Assembly (NCBI RefSeq): GCF_005116505.1
Contig: NZ_SWBR01000003.1
Coordinates: forward strand, 310,001-374,000
Reading direction: 5' to 3'
Origin: Pedobacter polaris
GTDB taxonomy: Bacteria > Bacteroidota > Bacteroidia > Sphingobacteriales > Sphingobacteriaceae
DNA length: 64,000 bases
The notes under the pieces are model-generated. The model made no database searches and was not told the origin of the DNA. It saw only the letters and a list, made by a program, of their open reading frames with translations. Both the position numbers and the translations under genes were made by a program. This document shows, one piece after another, positions 26,600-35,494 of the stretch; the first letter of the stretch is position 1; each line of letters begins with the position of its first letter.

Positions 26600-27064
26600 A
26601 TGTCATTACAAGTAGGAGATAAAGCTCCAGATTTTAAATTATTCAGTTCAGAACTTAAAGAGGTTTCATTAAATGATTACAAGGGAAAGAAATTAGTAGT
26701 ACACTTTTTTCCCATGGCCTTTACAGGAACATGTACCACCCAATTATGTACAATGAGAGATAGCTTTGGTTATTATGAAGGAATGAATGCAGCTGTTGTT
26801 GGTGTATCGGTAGATTCGCCTTTTACATTAGCAAAATTTAAAGAAGATCAGTCTTATCAATTCCCATTATTATCAGATTTTAATAAAGAAGCATCTCAGG
26901 CTTATGGTGCTTTTTATGATGAATTTGTATTTAATTTGAAAGGAGTTTCTAAAAGAGCTGCCTTTGTTGTTAATGAAGAGGGAGCGGTTATTTATGCAGA
27001 AGTGTTAGAAAATGCAGGTGATTTGCCGGATTTTGAAGCAATTAAGAAAGTAGTTAGCAGCTAA
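26600..27064 (+). CDS. Peroxiredoxin (AhpC/TSA, AhpE/BCP-like)
   Basis: A 154-residue thioredoxin-fold peroxidase. The peroxidatic cysteine is in the family motif PMAFTGTCTTQLC (P-x3-T-x2-C, Cys near 45), and a second Cys six residues later could act as resolving residue. The N-terminus LQVGDKAPDFKLFSSELKEVSL and the C-terminal GVSKRAAFVVNEEG fit the one/two-Cys AhpE-BCP group. It probably removes peroxides in the cytoplasm using a thiol reductant. It is followed by ATTAGCTAAT-type palindromic filler (27067-27105). Confidence 0.88.
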   Translation: MSLQVGDKAPDFKLFSSELKEVSLNDYKGKKLVVHFFPMAFTGTCTTQLCTMRDSFGYYEGMNAAVVGVSVDSPFTLAKFKEDQSYQFPLLSDFNKEASQAYGAFYDEFVFNLKGVSKRAAFVVNEEGAVIYAEVLENAGDLPDFEAIKKVVSS

Positions 27065-27121
27065 GAATTAGCTAATTAGCTAAGTGCGTAATTAGCTAAT
27101 CTAATTAATTCGATAAAAAAA

Positions 27122-27152
27122 TTGCTAAAGTGAATTTCAAGCGTTACTTTTG
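27122..27152 (+). promoter_or_regulatory. Strong promoter of the tRNA-Arg gene
   Basis: TTG (27122-27124), a 20-base spacer, then TACTTTTG (27145-27152): a complete match to the Bacteroidota housekeeping consensus. The expected start of transcription is about 27159, some 18 bases before the mature tRNA. Confidence 0.8.
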
Positions 27153-27176
27153 CAATCCGTTAACCATACGGATAAT

Positions 27177-27253
27177 GCATTTGTAGCTCAATTGGATAGA
27201 GCATCTCACTACGGATGAGAAGGTTTGGGGTTCGAATCCCTACAAGTGCACCA
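27177..27253 (+). tRNA. tRNA-Arg (anticodon ACG)
   Basis: A full cloverleaf can be drawn: acceptor stem GCATTTG with CAAGTGC (one G-T pair), D-arm GCTC/GAGC, anticodon stem TCTCA/TGAGA with loop CTACGGA giving anticodon ACG, T-arm TGGGG-TTCGAAT-CCCTA, discriminator A and an encoded CCA at 27251-27253. ACG would be deaminated to ICG and read CGU, CGC and CGA. Confidence 0.96.
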
Positions 27254-27262
27254 ACATTGAAG

Positions 27263-27294
27263 AGCCTTGCTGCCAACAGGCGGTAAGGCTTTTA
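27263..27294 (+). terminator. Terminator after the tRNA gene
   Basis: AGCCTTGCTGCC and GGCGGTAAGGCT pair over a loop AACA with two G-T pairs, followed by TTTT (27291-27294) and further T-rich sequence. It lies 10 bases after the tRNA 3' end and 20 bases before adk, so read-through could also feed adk. Confidence 0.75.
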
Positions 27295-27313
27295 ACTTTT
27301 AAAGACAACCTTA

Positions 27314-27883
27314 ATGCTGAATTTAGTTCTCTTTGGCCCTCCAGGTGCAGGCAAAGGCACCCAATCTGAAAAACTGATTAACAAATATCAGTTAGTGCAT
27401 ATATCTACAGGAGATCTCTTTAGAGCACATATTAAAAATCAAACTGCTTTAGGAAAAAAAGTAAGTAAACTTATTGCAGAAGGAGAATTAGTTCCTGATA
27501 AGATTACTATTGATATGTTAGAGGAAGAAATTGATAAAAATCCGAATGCAAAAGGATTTGTATTTGATGGTTTTCCTAGAACCATTCCTCAGGCTGTAGA
27601 GTTAGATAAGTTTTTAGAAGGAAAAGGAAGTAGAATTGATGGTGTGATAGCACTTGATGTTGATAAGGACGAGCTAGTTAAACGTGTTGCTTTGCGTCAA
27701 AAAGAAACAGGTAGGTTAGATGATCAAGCAGAGAAATCTCAAAAACGTATTGATGAGTATTTCAATAAGATCATACTTGTATTACCTTACTACGATGAGC
27801 AAAAAAAGCTGACCAAAATTAATGGTATAGGTAATATTGAAGATATTTTTAATGGCTTATGCGCCGTTATTGATAAATATTAA
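27314..27883 (+). CDS. adk: Adenylate kinase
   Basis: The 189-residue enzyme interconverting AMP + ATP and 2 ADP. The P-loop GPPGAGKGTQ lies at residues 7-16, with the AMP-binding HISTGDLFR and the FVFDGFPRT motif. The LID is short (ALRQKETGRLDDQAEKSQKR), without the zinc cysteines of long forms, matching the short type. It is separated from obgE by a terminator-like hairpin. Confidence 0.98.
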   Translation: MLNLVLFGPPGAGKGTQSEKLINKYQLVHISTGDLFRAHIKNQTALGKKVSKLIAEGELVPDKITIDMLEEEIDKNPNAKGFVFDGFPRTIPQAVELDKFLEGKGSRIDGVIALDVDKDELVKRVALRQKETGRLDDQAEKSQKRIDEYFNKIILVLPYYDEQKKLTKINGIGNIEDIFNGLCAVIDKY

Positions 27884-27903
27884 ATTATAAAAAAATAACA
27901 GAT

Positions 27904-27937
27904 AGCGGGAAAGATTTTCAGTTCTTCCCGCTTTTTT
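27904..27937 (+). terminator. Rho-independent terminator between adk and obgE
   Basis: GCGGGAA (27905-27911) pairs with TTCCCGC (27925-27931) and is followed by six T's (27932-27937). It lies 21 bases after the adk stop and only 16 bases before the obgE start, so termination is probably partial or obgE starts from within this gap. Confidence 0.8.
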
Positions 27938-27953
27938 GTTTTAAATAGTTGTT

Positions 27954-28958
27954 ATGTCACAGGGATCAAATTTTGTAGATTACGTAAAGATATGTTGCCG
28001 TTCTGGCAAAGGGGGTGCAGGTTCTGCTCATTTGCATCGTGATAAGCTAACGTCGACAGGTGGCCCAGATGGGGGTGATGGAGGAAGAGGTGGCCATGTA
28101 ATCCTAAAAGGAAATTCACAATTTTGGACTTTACTTCATTTAAAATATCGTAAGCATATTATTGCCGAAGATGGTTTAAGTGGTGGAAGTAGTCAGAAAA
28201 CAGGAAAGACCGGTAAGGACGAAATTTTAGAAGTTCCGTTGGGTACAATTGCCAGAGATGCAGAAACTGGTGAGATCTTATTCGAGATTACCGAAGATGG
28301 AGAAACCAAGATATTAACTCCAGGTGGAAGGGGTGGATTAGGTAATTGGCATTTCAAGACACCAACTTTACAAACTCCGCGTTTTGCTCAACCAGGTGAA
28401 TCTGGTAAAGAGGAGTGGATGGTTTTAGAATTAAAGGTGTTAGCCGATGTAGGATTGGTGGGTTTTCCAAATGCTGGAAAATCAACATTGCTTTCTGTAT
28501 TATCAGCTGCTAAACCTGAGATTGCTGATTATCCTTTTACAACCTTAGTGCCTAATTTAGGCATTGTTTCTTACCGTAATGGAAAATCTTTTGTAATGGC
28601 AGATATTCCTGGAATTATTGAAGGTGCATCAAAAGGAAAAGGATTAGGGTTTAGATTTTTACGTCATATTGAACGTAATTCTGTTTTACTTTTTATGGTG
28701 CCAGCAGATACAAGTAGGACGATTAAAGAAGAGTATGAAATTTTGCTGAATGAATTACAGGAATATAATCCAGAGTTGATGCAAAAGCCACATTTATTGG
28801 CAATTACAAAATCAGACATGCTTGATGAGGAATTAAAAGCAGAAATGAAAAAAGACTTACCTACTATTCCATCCATTTTTATCTCATCGGTTGCCCAACA
28901 AGGGATAACAGAATTGAAAGATATGTTATGGATGGCAATTAATACCCCCAATCCCTAA
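27954..28958 (+). CDS. obgE: GTPase Obg/CgtA
   Basis: A 334-residue essential ribosome-associated GTPase. The N-terminal glycine-rich Obg fold spans residues 1-160 ([34 protein letters not shown]). The G domain follows: G1 [11 protein letters not shown], switch region [12 protein letters not shown]3 [11 protein letters not shown]4 TKSD. No C-terminal OCT domain is present. The final codons and stop lie inside a copy of repeat B, so the C-terminal NTPNP is repeat-encoded. Confidence 0.97.
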   Translation: MSQGSNFVDYVKICCRSGKGGAGSAHLHRDKLTSTGGPDGGDGGRGGHVILKGNSQFWTLLHLKYRKHIIAEDGLSGGSSQKTGKTGKDEILEVPLGTIARDAETGEILFEITEDGETKILTPGGRGGLGNWHFKTPTLQTPRFAQPGESGKEEWMVLELKVLADVGLVGFPNAGKSTLLSVLSAAKPEIADYPFTTLVPNLGIVSYRNGKSFVMADIPGIIEGASKGKGLGFRFLRHIERNSVLLFMVPADTSRTIKEEYEILLNELQEYNPELMQKPHLLAITKSDMLDEELKAEMKKDLPTIPSIFISSVAQQGITELKDMLWMAINTPNP

Positions 28959-28969
28959 AGGGGAGTTTA
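28943..28969 (+). repeat. C/G-rich palindromic repeat B, copy 4 over the obgE stop codon
   Basis: TACCCCCAATCCCTAAAGGG followed by GAGTTTA. The stop codon TAA (28956-28958) is the loop between CCC and GGGG. It is the only hairpin between the converging obgE gene and the polysaccharide operon, and may end both transcripts. Confidence 0.75.
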
Positions 28970-29005
28970 GAATTATTGGTAGATAACCAATTAATAGTAA
29001 ACTGA

Positions 29006-29560
29006 TTAATCAATAATTCTATCTTTAATCTTTACTGCAGGGTTACCTTGATAAATAGTATAGGCAGCTAAATTTTTTGTAGCTACAGATCCAACGGTTA
29101 ATACGGCATGAGAGGCAACGGTTACACCAGGACAAACAATTGCCTTAGCGCCAATCCAAGCCCCATCTTCTAAAAAAATTGGTTTTGTAATCAAATCAAA
29201 TCCAATTTTTTTAAAGTTATGATTACCTGTTAAAAGCATTGCTTTTTGAGAGATGCATACATTTTGCCCAATTGTAACTTCAGCTAAATTCTCTATTCTA
29301 CATTCTGCTAACCAAGAATAATCGCCTATAGTTAATTTCCAAGGATAATGGATATAGATATATGGCTTAATCCTTACCTCTTTTCCAATTTTTGCTCCAA
29401 ATAACCTTAATATAAAAACAAGTACTGAGCTTATTGGTATTAATCCTGAACGGAAAAATAACATACTAACTAAATACCAGCAAAATACCTTAAAAAAAGA
29501 CGCTCCTACATTAAACTCTTTTTTATCAAAGTCTTTTTTAAGTTTTGTTTGATTTTTCAA
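29006..29560 (-). CDS. WcaF-like hexapeptide-repeat O-acetyltransferase
   Basis: A 184-residue left-handed beta-helix acyltransferase that probably acetylates a sugar of the polysaccharide. After an N-terminal hydrophobic stretch (FFKVFCWYLVSMLFFRSG) come hexapeptide turns (IGKEVRIKPYIYIHYPWKLT, IGQNVCISQKAML), the catalytic His in LLTGNHNF, and the C-terminal family signature YTIYQGNPAVKIKD. It is the last gene of the operon and overlaps the exosortase-like gene by 23 bases. Confidence 0.88.
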   Translation of the reverse strand: MKNQTKLKKDFDKKEFNVGASFFKVFCWYLVSMLFFRSGLIPISSVLVFILRLFGAKIGKEVRIKPYIYIHYPWKLTIGDYSWLAECRIENLAEVTIGQNVCISQKAMLLTGNHNFKKIGFDLITKPIFLEDGAWIGAKAIVCPGVTVASHAVLTVGSVATKNLAAYTIYQGNPAVKIKDRIID

Positions 29561-30155
29561 CTTTAGAATCTATCACTTGTTTAACAATAGGATTGGTATT
29601 CTTTTTTATCCAATAATATAGGACCAAAAATATAATAATGTAAACAATAATATTAAATACCTCGTGATGGTAAGTAAAATTATTTCTTTGAGAATTAAAG
29701 AAACCTAAGAGAACTCCTAATGCCACAATTCTAAACATATTTAGCAAGTAAATTAAAATAAGGCCAAAAATTAAGAGCTTGATTTTAGCTTTAGTTTTTG
29801 CTGGAAAAGCAATTGCGAAGGCTGCTAAAAAAGACATCACACCTAATCCTAAACAAGCATAATTAATTCGTAGATGTGGGCCACTAATTACAAGTATATC
29901 CATTTCATTATAAATGGCATAAAATCCAAAAAGCTTTATTAACCAAACAGCTGGAACAATTAGTGTTGTTTTTAAACCTTGTATATAATCAAAATGGGTG
30001 GCAACAAACGAGTTGTAAAATCTTCCTCCTTCACTCATTACACTATTCATAAAGAGATTACCTTGACTAAAGAGGAAATAAAAAAATAGCAGCTTAACAA
30101 TGAAAATTATTGCAGCTTTATTTGCCTTTTTTTTATCGTTTACAGGTTGTTCCAT
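29538..30155 (-). CDS. Exosortase-family membrane protease/transpeptidase (XrtY-like)
   Basis: A 205-residue polytopic membrane protein with the three residues that define exosortases/archaeosortases: Cys 101 in NYACLGLGV, Arg 142 in LNMFRIVALG and His 163/164 in TYHHEVFNI, each at or beside a membrane segment. Such enzymes cut a C-terminal sorting signal of secreted proteins, often in genomes making extracellular polysaccharide. I recall a Bacteroidota type called exosortase Y but could not check membership. It sits near the 3' end of the polysaccharide operon. No protein with a full sorting signal lies in the window; the small proteins at 63139 and 63862 are the best candidates. Confidence 0.85.
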   Translation of the reverse strand: MEQPVNDKKKANKAAIIFIVKLLFFYFLFSQGNLFMNSVMSEGGRFYNSFVATHFDYIQGLKTTLIVPAVWLIKLFGFYAIYNEMDILVISGPHLRINYACLGLGVMSFLAAFAIAFPAKTKAKIKLLIFGLILIYLLNMFRIVALGVLLGFFNSQRNNFTYHHEVFNIIVYIIIFLVLYYWIKKNTNPIVKQVIDSKVEKSNKT

Positions 30156-30171
30156 TCTTACGGGATGAGTG

Positions 30172-31041
30172 TTAATTTTTAGGCGAATTTACGTCTTTTG
30201 ATTTTATAATTTCTTTGATTTTTACATCAACCATCAATCTAAACCAAAACCCTTGTAAAAAATGAAATAAAATACCAGTTGAACCGTCGAATATGCCAAG
30301 CTTATAAATTAAACGATAGCTTAAATACAGAAAAGGCCTTAAGCCCAAAGGCAATTTCCACCATAATCTTTTTAAAGAAGCATTACGTTCATCTGGACTA
30401 CCAAAAAATTTTGGTTTAATAGTTTGGCCACGTAGGTTATTTAACCTTTCTACTTCTTCTTGAGCTATTAAATCACTGTATTTATTATGCTTATCTATCC
30501 AAAAACTTATTCTATTCTCTTTTAGGTTCTCTTCTAATATATGCCCTTTTTTCCAGATAATTGTTTTTTCAGCAACAATGAACCTATGGTCCATATTCTC
30601 ATTCAGGTCTGAATATCCAATATCGGTTCTAAACATTTTTAGCAAATATTTAGGATAAAATCCACCATATTTAATCCATTTACCTTTAAAGAAGTTCTTT
30701 CGATTGAAATAGATGCCATTTACATTTAAAAAGTTTTCGTTTTTAAAAGTTTGCAATTGTAAAAAAAGTTCAGGAGTTACAATTTGATCGGCATCTAATC
30801 CAATAATCCAAGGAGTTTTAATATCAAAATTTTGTAGGGCAAAATCCCATTGTTTGGGGTGATTTTCAAAAGCATGAATTTTAACTTCCGCTTTATATTC
30901 TTGGGCAATTTTTAAAGTATCATCAGTACTTCCAGAATCCAAAATATAAATTGGTGCATTTAAACCTTCAATAGATTTGAGTAACCTAGGTAAATGTTGT
31001 TCTTCATTAAAAGTTAAAATGATAAAACTAAAATCTGTCAT
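30172..31041 (-). CDS. Family 2 glycosyltransferase
   Basis: A 289-residue GT-A enzyme with the N-terminal FSFIILTFNEEQHLPRLLKS, the nucleotide-sugar site DSGSTDDTLKIA and the DxD motif in GLDADQIVTPE. The C-terminal half, with FKGKWIKYGGFYPKYLLKMF and a DHRF motif, resembles the WaaE/KdtX-like lipopolysaccharide or teichuronic-type group. Its start base coincides with the last base of the preceding methyltransferase gene. Donor and acceptor sugars unknown; it lies next to the exosortase-like gene. Confidence 0.88.
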   Translation of the reverse strand: MTDFSFIILTFNEEQHLPRLLKSIEGLNAPIYILDSGSTDDTLKIAQEYKAEVKIHAFENHPKQWDFALQNFDIKTPWIIGLDADQIVTPELFLQLQTFKNENFLNVNGIYFNRKNFFKGKWIKYGGFYPKYLLKMFRTDIGYSDLNENMDHRFIVAEKTIIWKKGHILEENLKENRISFWIDKHNKYSDLIAQEEVERLNNLRGQTIKPKFFGSPDERNASLKRLWWKLPLGLRPFLYLSYRLIYKLGIFDGSTGILFHFLQGFWFRLMVDVKIKEIIKSKDVNSPKN

Positions 31042-31664
31042 TATATTTTGGCTTTAATTACCATAGATTTCCAAATATAAGGCATCCTTCCACAGCCTAT
31101 AAAATCAGTTATTGTAAATCCTTGTTCTTCTAACAATTGGGTTATTGTGTTTTTAGACCAAAATTTAATATGACCCCCATCAAATAATGGATTTACATGT
31201 TTGTCCCAATTACCCATTACTGATATAATTAAGTTTTTTAAATAGCCATGATAGGGTGTACTTAAAATCAATTCTCCACCACCATTTTTTAACAAGATGT
31301 TTTTACAAAACAACGCAAATTTTCTTGGATCATATAAGTGTTCTATTACCTCAGTAGAAATAATGGTGTTAAAATTTAGATGTGCTAGTTTTTCTGGAAG
31401 CTCATCTTTAGAAAGATCCTGTAGTGCAAAACGGTCAGGAAATGATTCTGAAGCAATTTGTATGCCTTTCTCTGAAGCGTCTGTACCATAGGCATCAAAT
31501 CCTTTTGCTAATAGGAGTTTTACTAAAGCTCCATTTCCGCACCCTAAATCAAGTATTTTTTGATTTTTATGAGCACCTAATAAATTTAGTATGGGTTGAT
31601 CTAAATATTGGTGAGCATGAGATGCGTTGGCATGTTGAAAACCAAAATCTTTATATACAGACAT
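31041..31664 (-). CDS. Class I SAM-dependent methyltransferase
   Basis: A 207-residue Rossmann-fold enzyme with motif I ILDLGCGNGALVKLL near residues 37-51, YGTDASEKGIQIASE and the post-II FNTIISTEVIEHLYDP. This UbiG/Methyltransf_11-like type is common in polysaccharide clusters, where it may methylate a sugar or carry out another SAM-dependent step. It abuts its neighbours by one base on either side, indicating strict co-translation. Confidence 0.82.
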   Translation of the reverse strand: MSVYKDFGFQHANASHAHQYLDQPILNLLGAHKNQKILDLGCGNGALVKLLLAKGFDAYGTDASEKGIQIASESFPDRFALQDLSKDELPEKLAHLNFNTIISTEVIEHLYDPRKFALFCKNILLKNGGGELILSTPYHGYLKNLIISVMGNWDKHVNPLFDGGHIKFWSKNTITQLLEEQGFTITDFIGCGRMPYIWKSMVIKAKI

Positions 31665-32827
31665 TAATTTACTTGTTGATAAAATGAAATATATTGATGA
31701 ATTAACTCTTCTGAGCTAAAGTCATTTTTTACAATTTTAGGTGCTATTTTACGAATCTCTACTCGCTTATTCTTATCCTTATAAGCATTTTCTATATTCG
31801 TCTGAATACTTTTACTTGTTAAATCAGTGACCCAACCAAAATCATTTTTAGTTACGTAATCAGCTAAACCAACTTGGTTTGAGAGTAAAACAGCTGTGCC
31901 AACACTTAAACTTTCTACTACAACATTCGCAAAATTTTCATTGTATGAAGATAATACCATTAAATGATGCTCTGCTAATAATTTAAATTTATCACTATTG
32001 TTAATCTGACCAACCCAATTTATTTGGTTATTAAGGTTTAAACTTTCGACTTTGTTCTTTAGCTCAGCAATATAGTTCTCTTCTCCAGAACCAGCTATAG
32101 TTAATGTCCAATCAAACTGCAATCCAGCTAAAGCCTCAAGCAATAATTCTAAACCTTTTTTCTCTTCAATCCTAGATAAAAAAATAAGTTTAAAAACGCT
32201 TTCTTGCTCTAACGATTGAACAAATTCATATTTATCGTTTTTTGAAAGTTCTACAAGATTTGGAATGACTGTAATACTTTTTGGATTTATAAATTGCAAT
32301 ATATCTTGCTTTTCTTTTCCGCTAGTTGCATGTATATGGCAATATGCTAATAGCTTTTTACCCATTAAAGAATGAATAATGGATTTAATACTTGCATTTC
32401 TATTGCCCAAAGTATAGTTTGTTAACATTCCTCGAGGTGATAAAACAACTGGAATATTATACCATTTGGCTATTTGGCAACTAAAAATTGAAATCAAATT
32501 CCACCAGGCGTGAATGTGTATTACTAATTTACTCTGGTTTTGACCTTGTAAAATGAGGTGCCTTAATTTTTTTAAAAGACTTGGTGAAAAGTGTGTATGA
32601 TCTTTAGTTAACCTTTTAAAATAGGTAACAGTTACACCATCAACTTTTTGAGGTTTATTTGTAGCAACATTTAATTCGGTTTTACCGTTGGCAGTAGTTG
32701 TTAGAACTTCAAGCTCAACTTCATTTTCAGTCAATACTTCACATAATTTAGCTACAGACATGGTTGGTCCACCGTAAATGTGAGCCGGTTTATAAGCTGC
32801 TGTTATCTGCAGTATTTTTATTCGCAT
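31664..32827 (-). CDS. Family 4 glycosyltransferase
   Basis: A 387-residue GT-B enzyme. The N-terminus has the acceptor-domain opening LQITAAYKPAHIYGGPTMSV. The C-terminal domain has LIFLSRIEEKKGLELLLEAL and the E-x7-E-type nucleotide-sugar site NENFANVVVESLSVGTAVLL. It overlaps the polymerase gene by 38 bases. It probably transfers a hexose or deoxyhexose to a lipid-linked oligosaccharide on the cytoplasmic face. Confidence 0.88.
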   Translation of the reverse strand: MRIKILQITAAYKPAHIYGGPTMSVAKLCEVLTENEVELEVLTTTANGKTELNVATNKPQKVDGVTVTYFKRLTKDHTHFSPSLLKKLRHLILQGQNQSKLVIHIHAWWNLISIFSCQIAKWYNIPVVLSPRGMLTNYTLGNRNASIKSIIHSLMGKKLLAYCHIHATSGKEKQDILQFINPKSITVIPNLVELSKNDKYEFVQSLEQESVFKLIFLSRIEEKKGLELLLEALAGLQFDWTLTIAGSGEENYIAELKNKVESLNLNNQINWVGQINNSDKFKLLAEHHLMVLSSYNENFANVVVESLSVGTAVLLSNQVGLADYVTKNDFGWVTDLTSKSIQTNIENAYKDKNKRVEIRKIAPKIVKNDFSSEELIHQYISFYQQVN

Positions 32828-34262
32828 GTAATTCTATTATTGTATTTGATTTTTTTAATACCCAAAAAATGGCAAACATGGATAAATAGCCATAGAATAT
32901 ATTGTTAAGCAAGAATTCGAAATTATTACCTCGCCATAAATTTTGAAAGATAGCATTGAATATTACAATACAACCTAATTCATAGCCCCCAAATAAATCT
33001 TCTGCTTTATTGCAAATCCATTGAGTTATATAACCATACAAGAAAATGGAAATAAATACTCCTATAAAGCCTGCACTTACATAACCATCAACCACTGGTC
33101 TAGTTTTGGCTGAAACAGTAGAAATCCTATTGGCCACACCAGCTTCATATACACGTTGCATAGATACTGTTTCGGTCACAAATTTATTTGGCCAAAGCGA
33201 TCTTGGGATAATAGCTAAGATGGAGTTCTTGAGGATTTCAAAACCATAATAATCCCTTTCTGCTGGGATATGCTCTACAAATCTAGTAAACATATTAATT
33301 TCACTTAAGCGGTTGGTTAAAAACCCCCAATTAGTTTCATCAATCGCTGGTTCATCATTTGCTATTAAGGCATTAAATGCTTCTGTTCTTGCTTCTGTTG
33401 CTGATTTTTCACCGTTCCATGATTGAGACCGTATTATATTCGCAAAAGTTGGTAGTATATATAATAGAATATAAATTGTAGGTATTGCTAAGGTTAAAAT
33501 AGTTTTTCTATAATAAGGATAAAGCAAAAAACTAATAATAATGATGTTAATAATGATACTTTCTTTGTAACCAGTTAACGTTGAGGCTAAAAAGTTAAAA
33601 GCAAATAAACCACCTCCAAATATCATATACCCTCTTTTTTTTTGAACAACGCCCCTAACAAATACAAAGGCACTACAGGTAATTGAAACGTTAATTAATC
33701 CAAAAGAGAATTGATAGATACTCGGTATGCGAGAGGCCAATACTCCGAAACTATAACAAAATACACATAGCCAGATTAGAAAGAAATCTAGATTAAGATT
33801 TAATTTATGCCTAATAACTGGAAACTGTTTGATTTGTAAAATTATTCCTGTTACTAATGCAGCATGTGCTAATACTGCCATACGTTGACATTTGGCAATA
33901 ATATAAGTTCCTTCATTTACTTTAAACGGCTGCCGGCTTACTTTATTAAAATATTCATAACCCATATGGTCCATAAAGTAAAAAATAGAAGTGCAGCACA
34001 TAAAACCGGCAAATATCAATTGAATAAGTACAATTGGGCGCATTATTTGCTTCGTTAATGATAAATCTAAAGAGATAAACCGAACCTTAGAAAGTAACGT
34101 CCAGTAAAAAATAAAGAATGACCCTAACCATGCTACAAAAAACGAAATAACTGGGTCTATTTGAACAATTATAGATAATATCCAAGGGATATATATCAAT
34201 ATTAATACTTTTTGCCTGGACTGGTTTTGAATATTATCTGTTAACATATTTGTAAACTGCAT
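32790..34262 (-). CDS. Polytopic membrane protein, probable polysaccharide polymerase (Wzy-like)
   Basis: A 490-residue protein with about 11-12 hydrophobic segments (for example FVAWLGSFFIFYWTLL, LIFAGFMCCTSIFYFMD, SFGLINVSITCSAFVFV, YGYLSMFAIFWVLKKS) and a large hydrophilic loop around residues 275-340 containing several Arg and Glu residues, the usual shape of O-antigen polymerases. Wzy proteins show little sequence similarity, so the call rests on topology and on its place among glycosyltransferase genes. A ligase or another integral membrane function remains possible. Confidence 0.7.
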   Translation of the reverse strand: MQFTNMLTDNIQNQSRQKVLILIYIPWILSIIVQIDPVISFFVAWLGSFFIFYWTLLSKVRFISLDLSLTKQIMRPIVLIQLIFAGFMCCTSIFYFMDHMGYEYFNKVSRQPFKVNEGTYIIAKCQRMAVLAHAALVTGIILQIKQFPVIRHKLNLNLDFFLIWLCVFCYSFGVLASRIPSIYQFSFGLINVSITCSAFVFVRGVVQKKRGYMIFGGGLFAFNFLASTLTGYKESIIINIIIISFLLYPYYRKTILTLAIPTIYILLYILPTFANIIRSQSWNGEKSATEARTEAFNALIANDEPAIDETNWGFLTNRLSEINMFTRFVEHIPAERDYYGFEILKNSILAIIPRSLWPNKFVTETVSMQRVYEAGVANRISTVSAKTRPVVDGYVSAGFIGVFISIFLYGYITQWICNKAEDLFGGYELGCIVIFNAIFQNLWRGNNFEFLLNNIFYGYLSMFAIFWVLKKSNTIIELHANKNTADNSSL

Positions 34263-35385
34263 TTACTTGCTGTTCAAAACTCCAGTCTTGAATGTGATTG
34301 AAGGCATTTATACCTTTGGTTTTTAAGGTTGCTTTATCTTTTGTTAAAGCTATTAATTTTTGTGTCAAATCTGATAAATCTTGATTTTTAAAAGTCGAGC
34401 CATTATCTTCATTTACTAAATCTAAGTAGCAACCAACTTTATCAGAAGTCAATACTGCTTTACCAGCAGCCATTGCCTCATTTACTGCTAATCCCCAAGT
34501 TTCCCCAGGTCCTTTAGAAGGTAAACAAAATAAATCACAAGCTTGATAAACTGCAGGCATAGCGGTTTGATTTTGGAAATCCATGAAATGTATGTGTGTT
34601 AATTTTTGGTTAATCACTTTTGATTTTAAAATTTCTTCCAAAATTCCATTTCCAACAAAAAGCAAATGAACATTACTTTTTGTTAAATTTTTAAAAGCTT
34701 CCAATAATAATTCTGGATCTTTTTTAGGCTCTAATTTGCCAGCAAACAATATCAAGATATCGTCTTTATTGATGTTGAGCCTTTCTCTGATTTTAATCGA
34801 TTCATTGTCTTTATTTGTAGAGAAACGAGCATTATCTATGGCATGAGGTGCAAATACTAACTGATTTTCACCTAAACCATATTTTTTAAAATATGCTTTA
34901 TTGGCTGTGCCTACATAAAATGCAGTATCAATTTGTTGATATACCCATTTAAGTAATATACCTTTTAATAAGTTTTTAAAGCTGACACTTTGGTCTAACA
35001 ACATTGAATCGCCTCTAAAATAGACAGGGATTTTCCCTTTAAAATGGCGCATAATTTTTAAATGACTAACGTAGCTCCAACCATAAATTAAAATAGCATC
35101 TGGCTGATAGGCATTAATTTTGGCTATGGCATCTGGATTGATAATTCCTTTAAAATGGTGGCTACCTTTATCTTTGGCTTTATTATCTAAAAACTCATAA
35201 TCATAATCACTCAATAGGGGGATATCCCATTCAATTTTTTTCTTAAAACCATGGTCAAATTTATTTAGATGTTGATTTCCTGCAGTATAAAATACTTTAA
35301 TATTCATTTTTTTGGCTAGCAATTGAAATACTGGCGCATAATATTGAATAGGATGAGTACTAATGATTGCTAGTTTTTTAGTCAT
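34234..35385 (-). CDS. Family 4 glycosyltransferase
   Basis: A 383-residue GT-B enzyme with the N-terminal LAIISTHPIQYYAPVFQLLA, DILILFAGKLEPKKDPELLL as the start of the donor domain, and the conserved GETWGLAVNEAMAAGKAVL near residues 290-310 including the paired glutamates. It belongs to the type that often opens with HPIQY. It overlaps the polymerase gene by 29 bases; the 109-base gap upstream of it holds nothing recognisable. Confidence 0.88.
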   Translation of the reverse strand: MTKKLAIISTHPIQYYAPVFQLLAKKMNIKVFYTAGNQHLNKFDHGFKKKIEWDIPLLSDYDYEFLDNKAKDKGSHHFKGIINPDAIAKINAYQPDAILIYGWSYVSHLKIMRHFKGKIPVYFRGDSMLLDQSVSFKNLLKGILLKWVYQQIDTAFYVGTANKAYFKKYGLGENQLVFAPHAIDNARFSTNKDNESIKIRERLNINKDDILILFAGKLEPKKDPELLLEAFKNLTKSNVHLLFVGNGILEEILKSKVINQKLTHIHFMDFQNQTAMPAVYQACDLFCLPSKGPGETWGLAVNEAMAAGKAVLTSDKVGCYLDLVNEDNGSTFKNQDLSDLTQKLIALTKDKATLKTKGINAFNHIQDWSFEQQVNAVYKYVNR

Positions 35386-35494
35386 TAGGGCTAAATATTC
35401 TCAACATTAAGATTTTTAAATTGATGAAGTAAGGTATCATATTGAATACGAAATGCACAAGTGTTTTTAGCATTATTTAAGCAATTTATTGATT

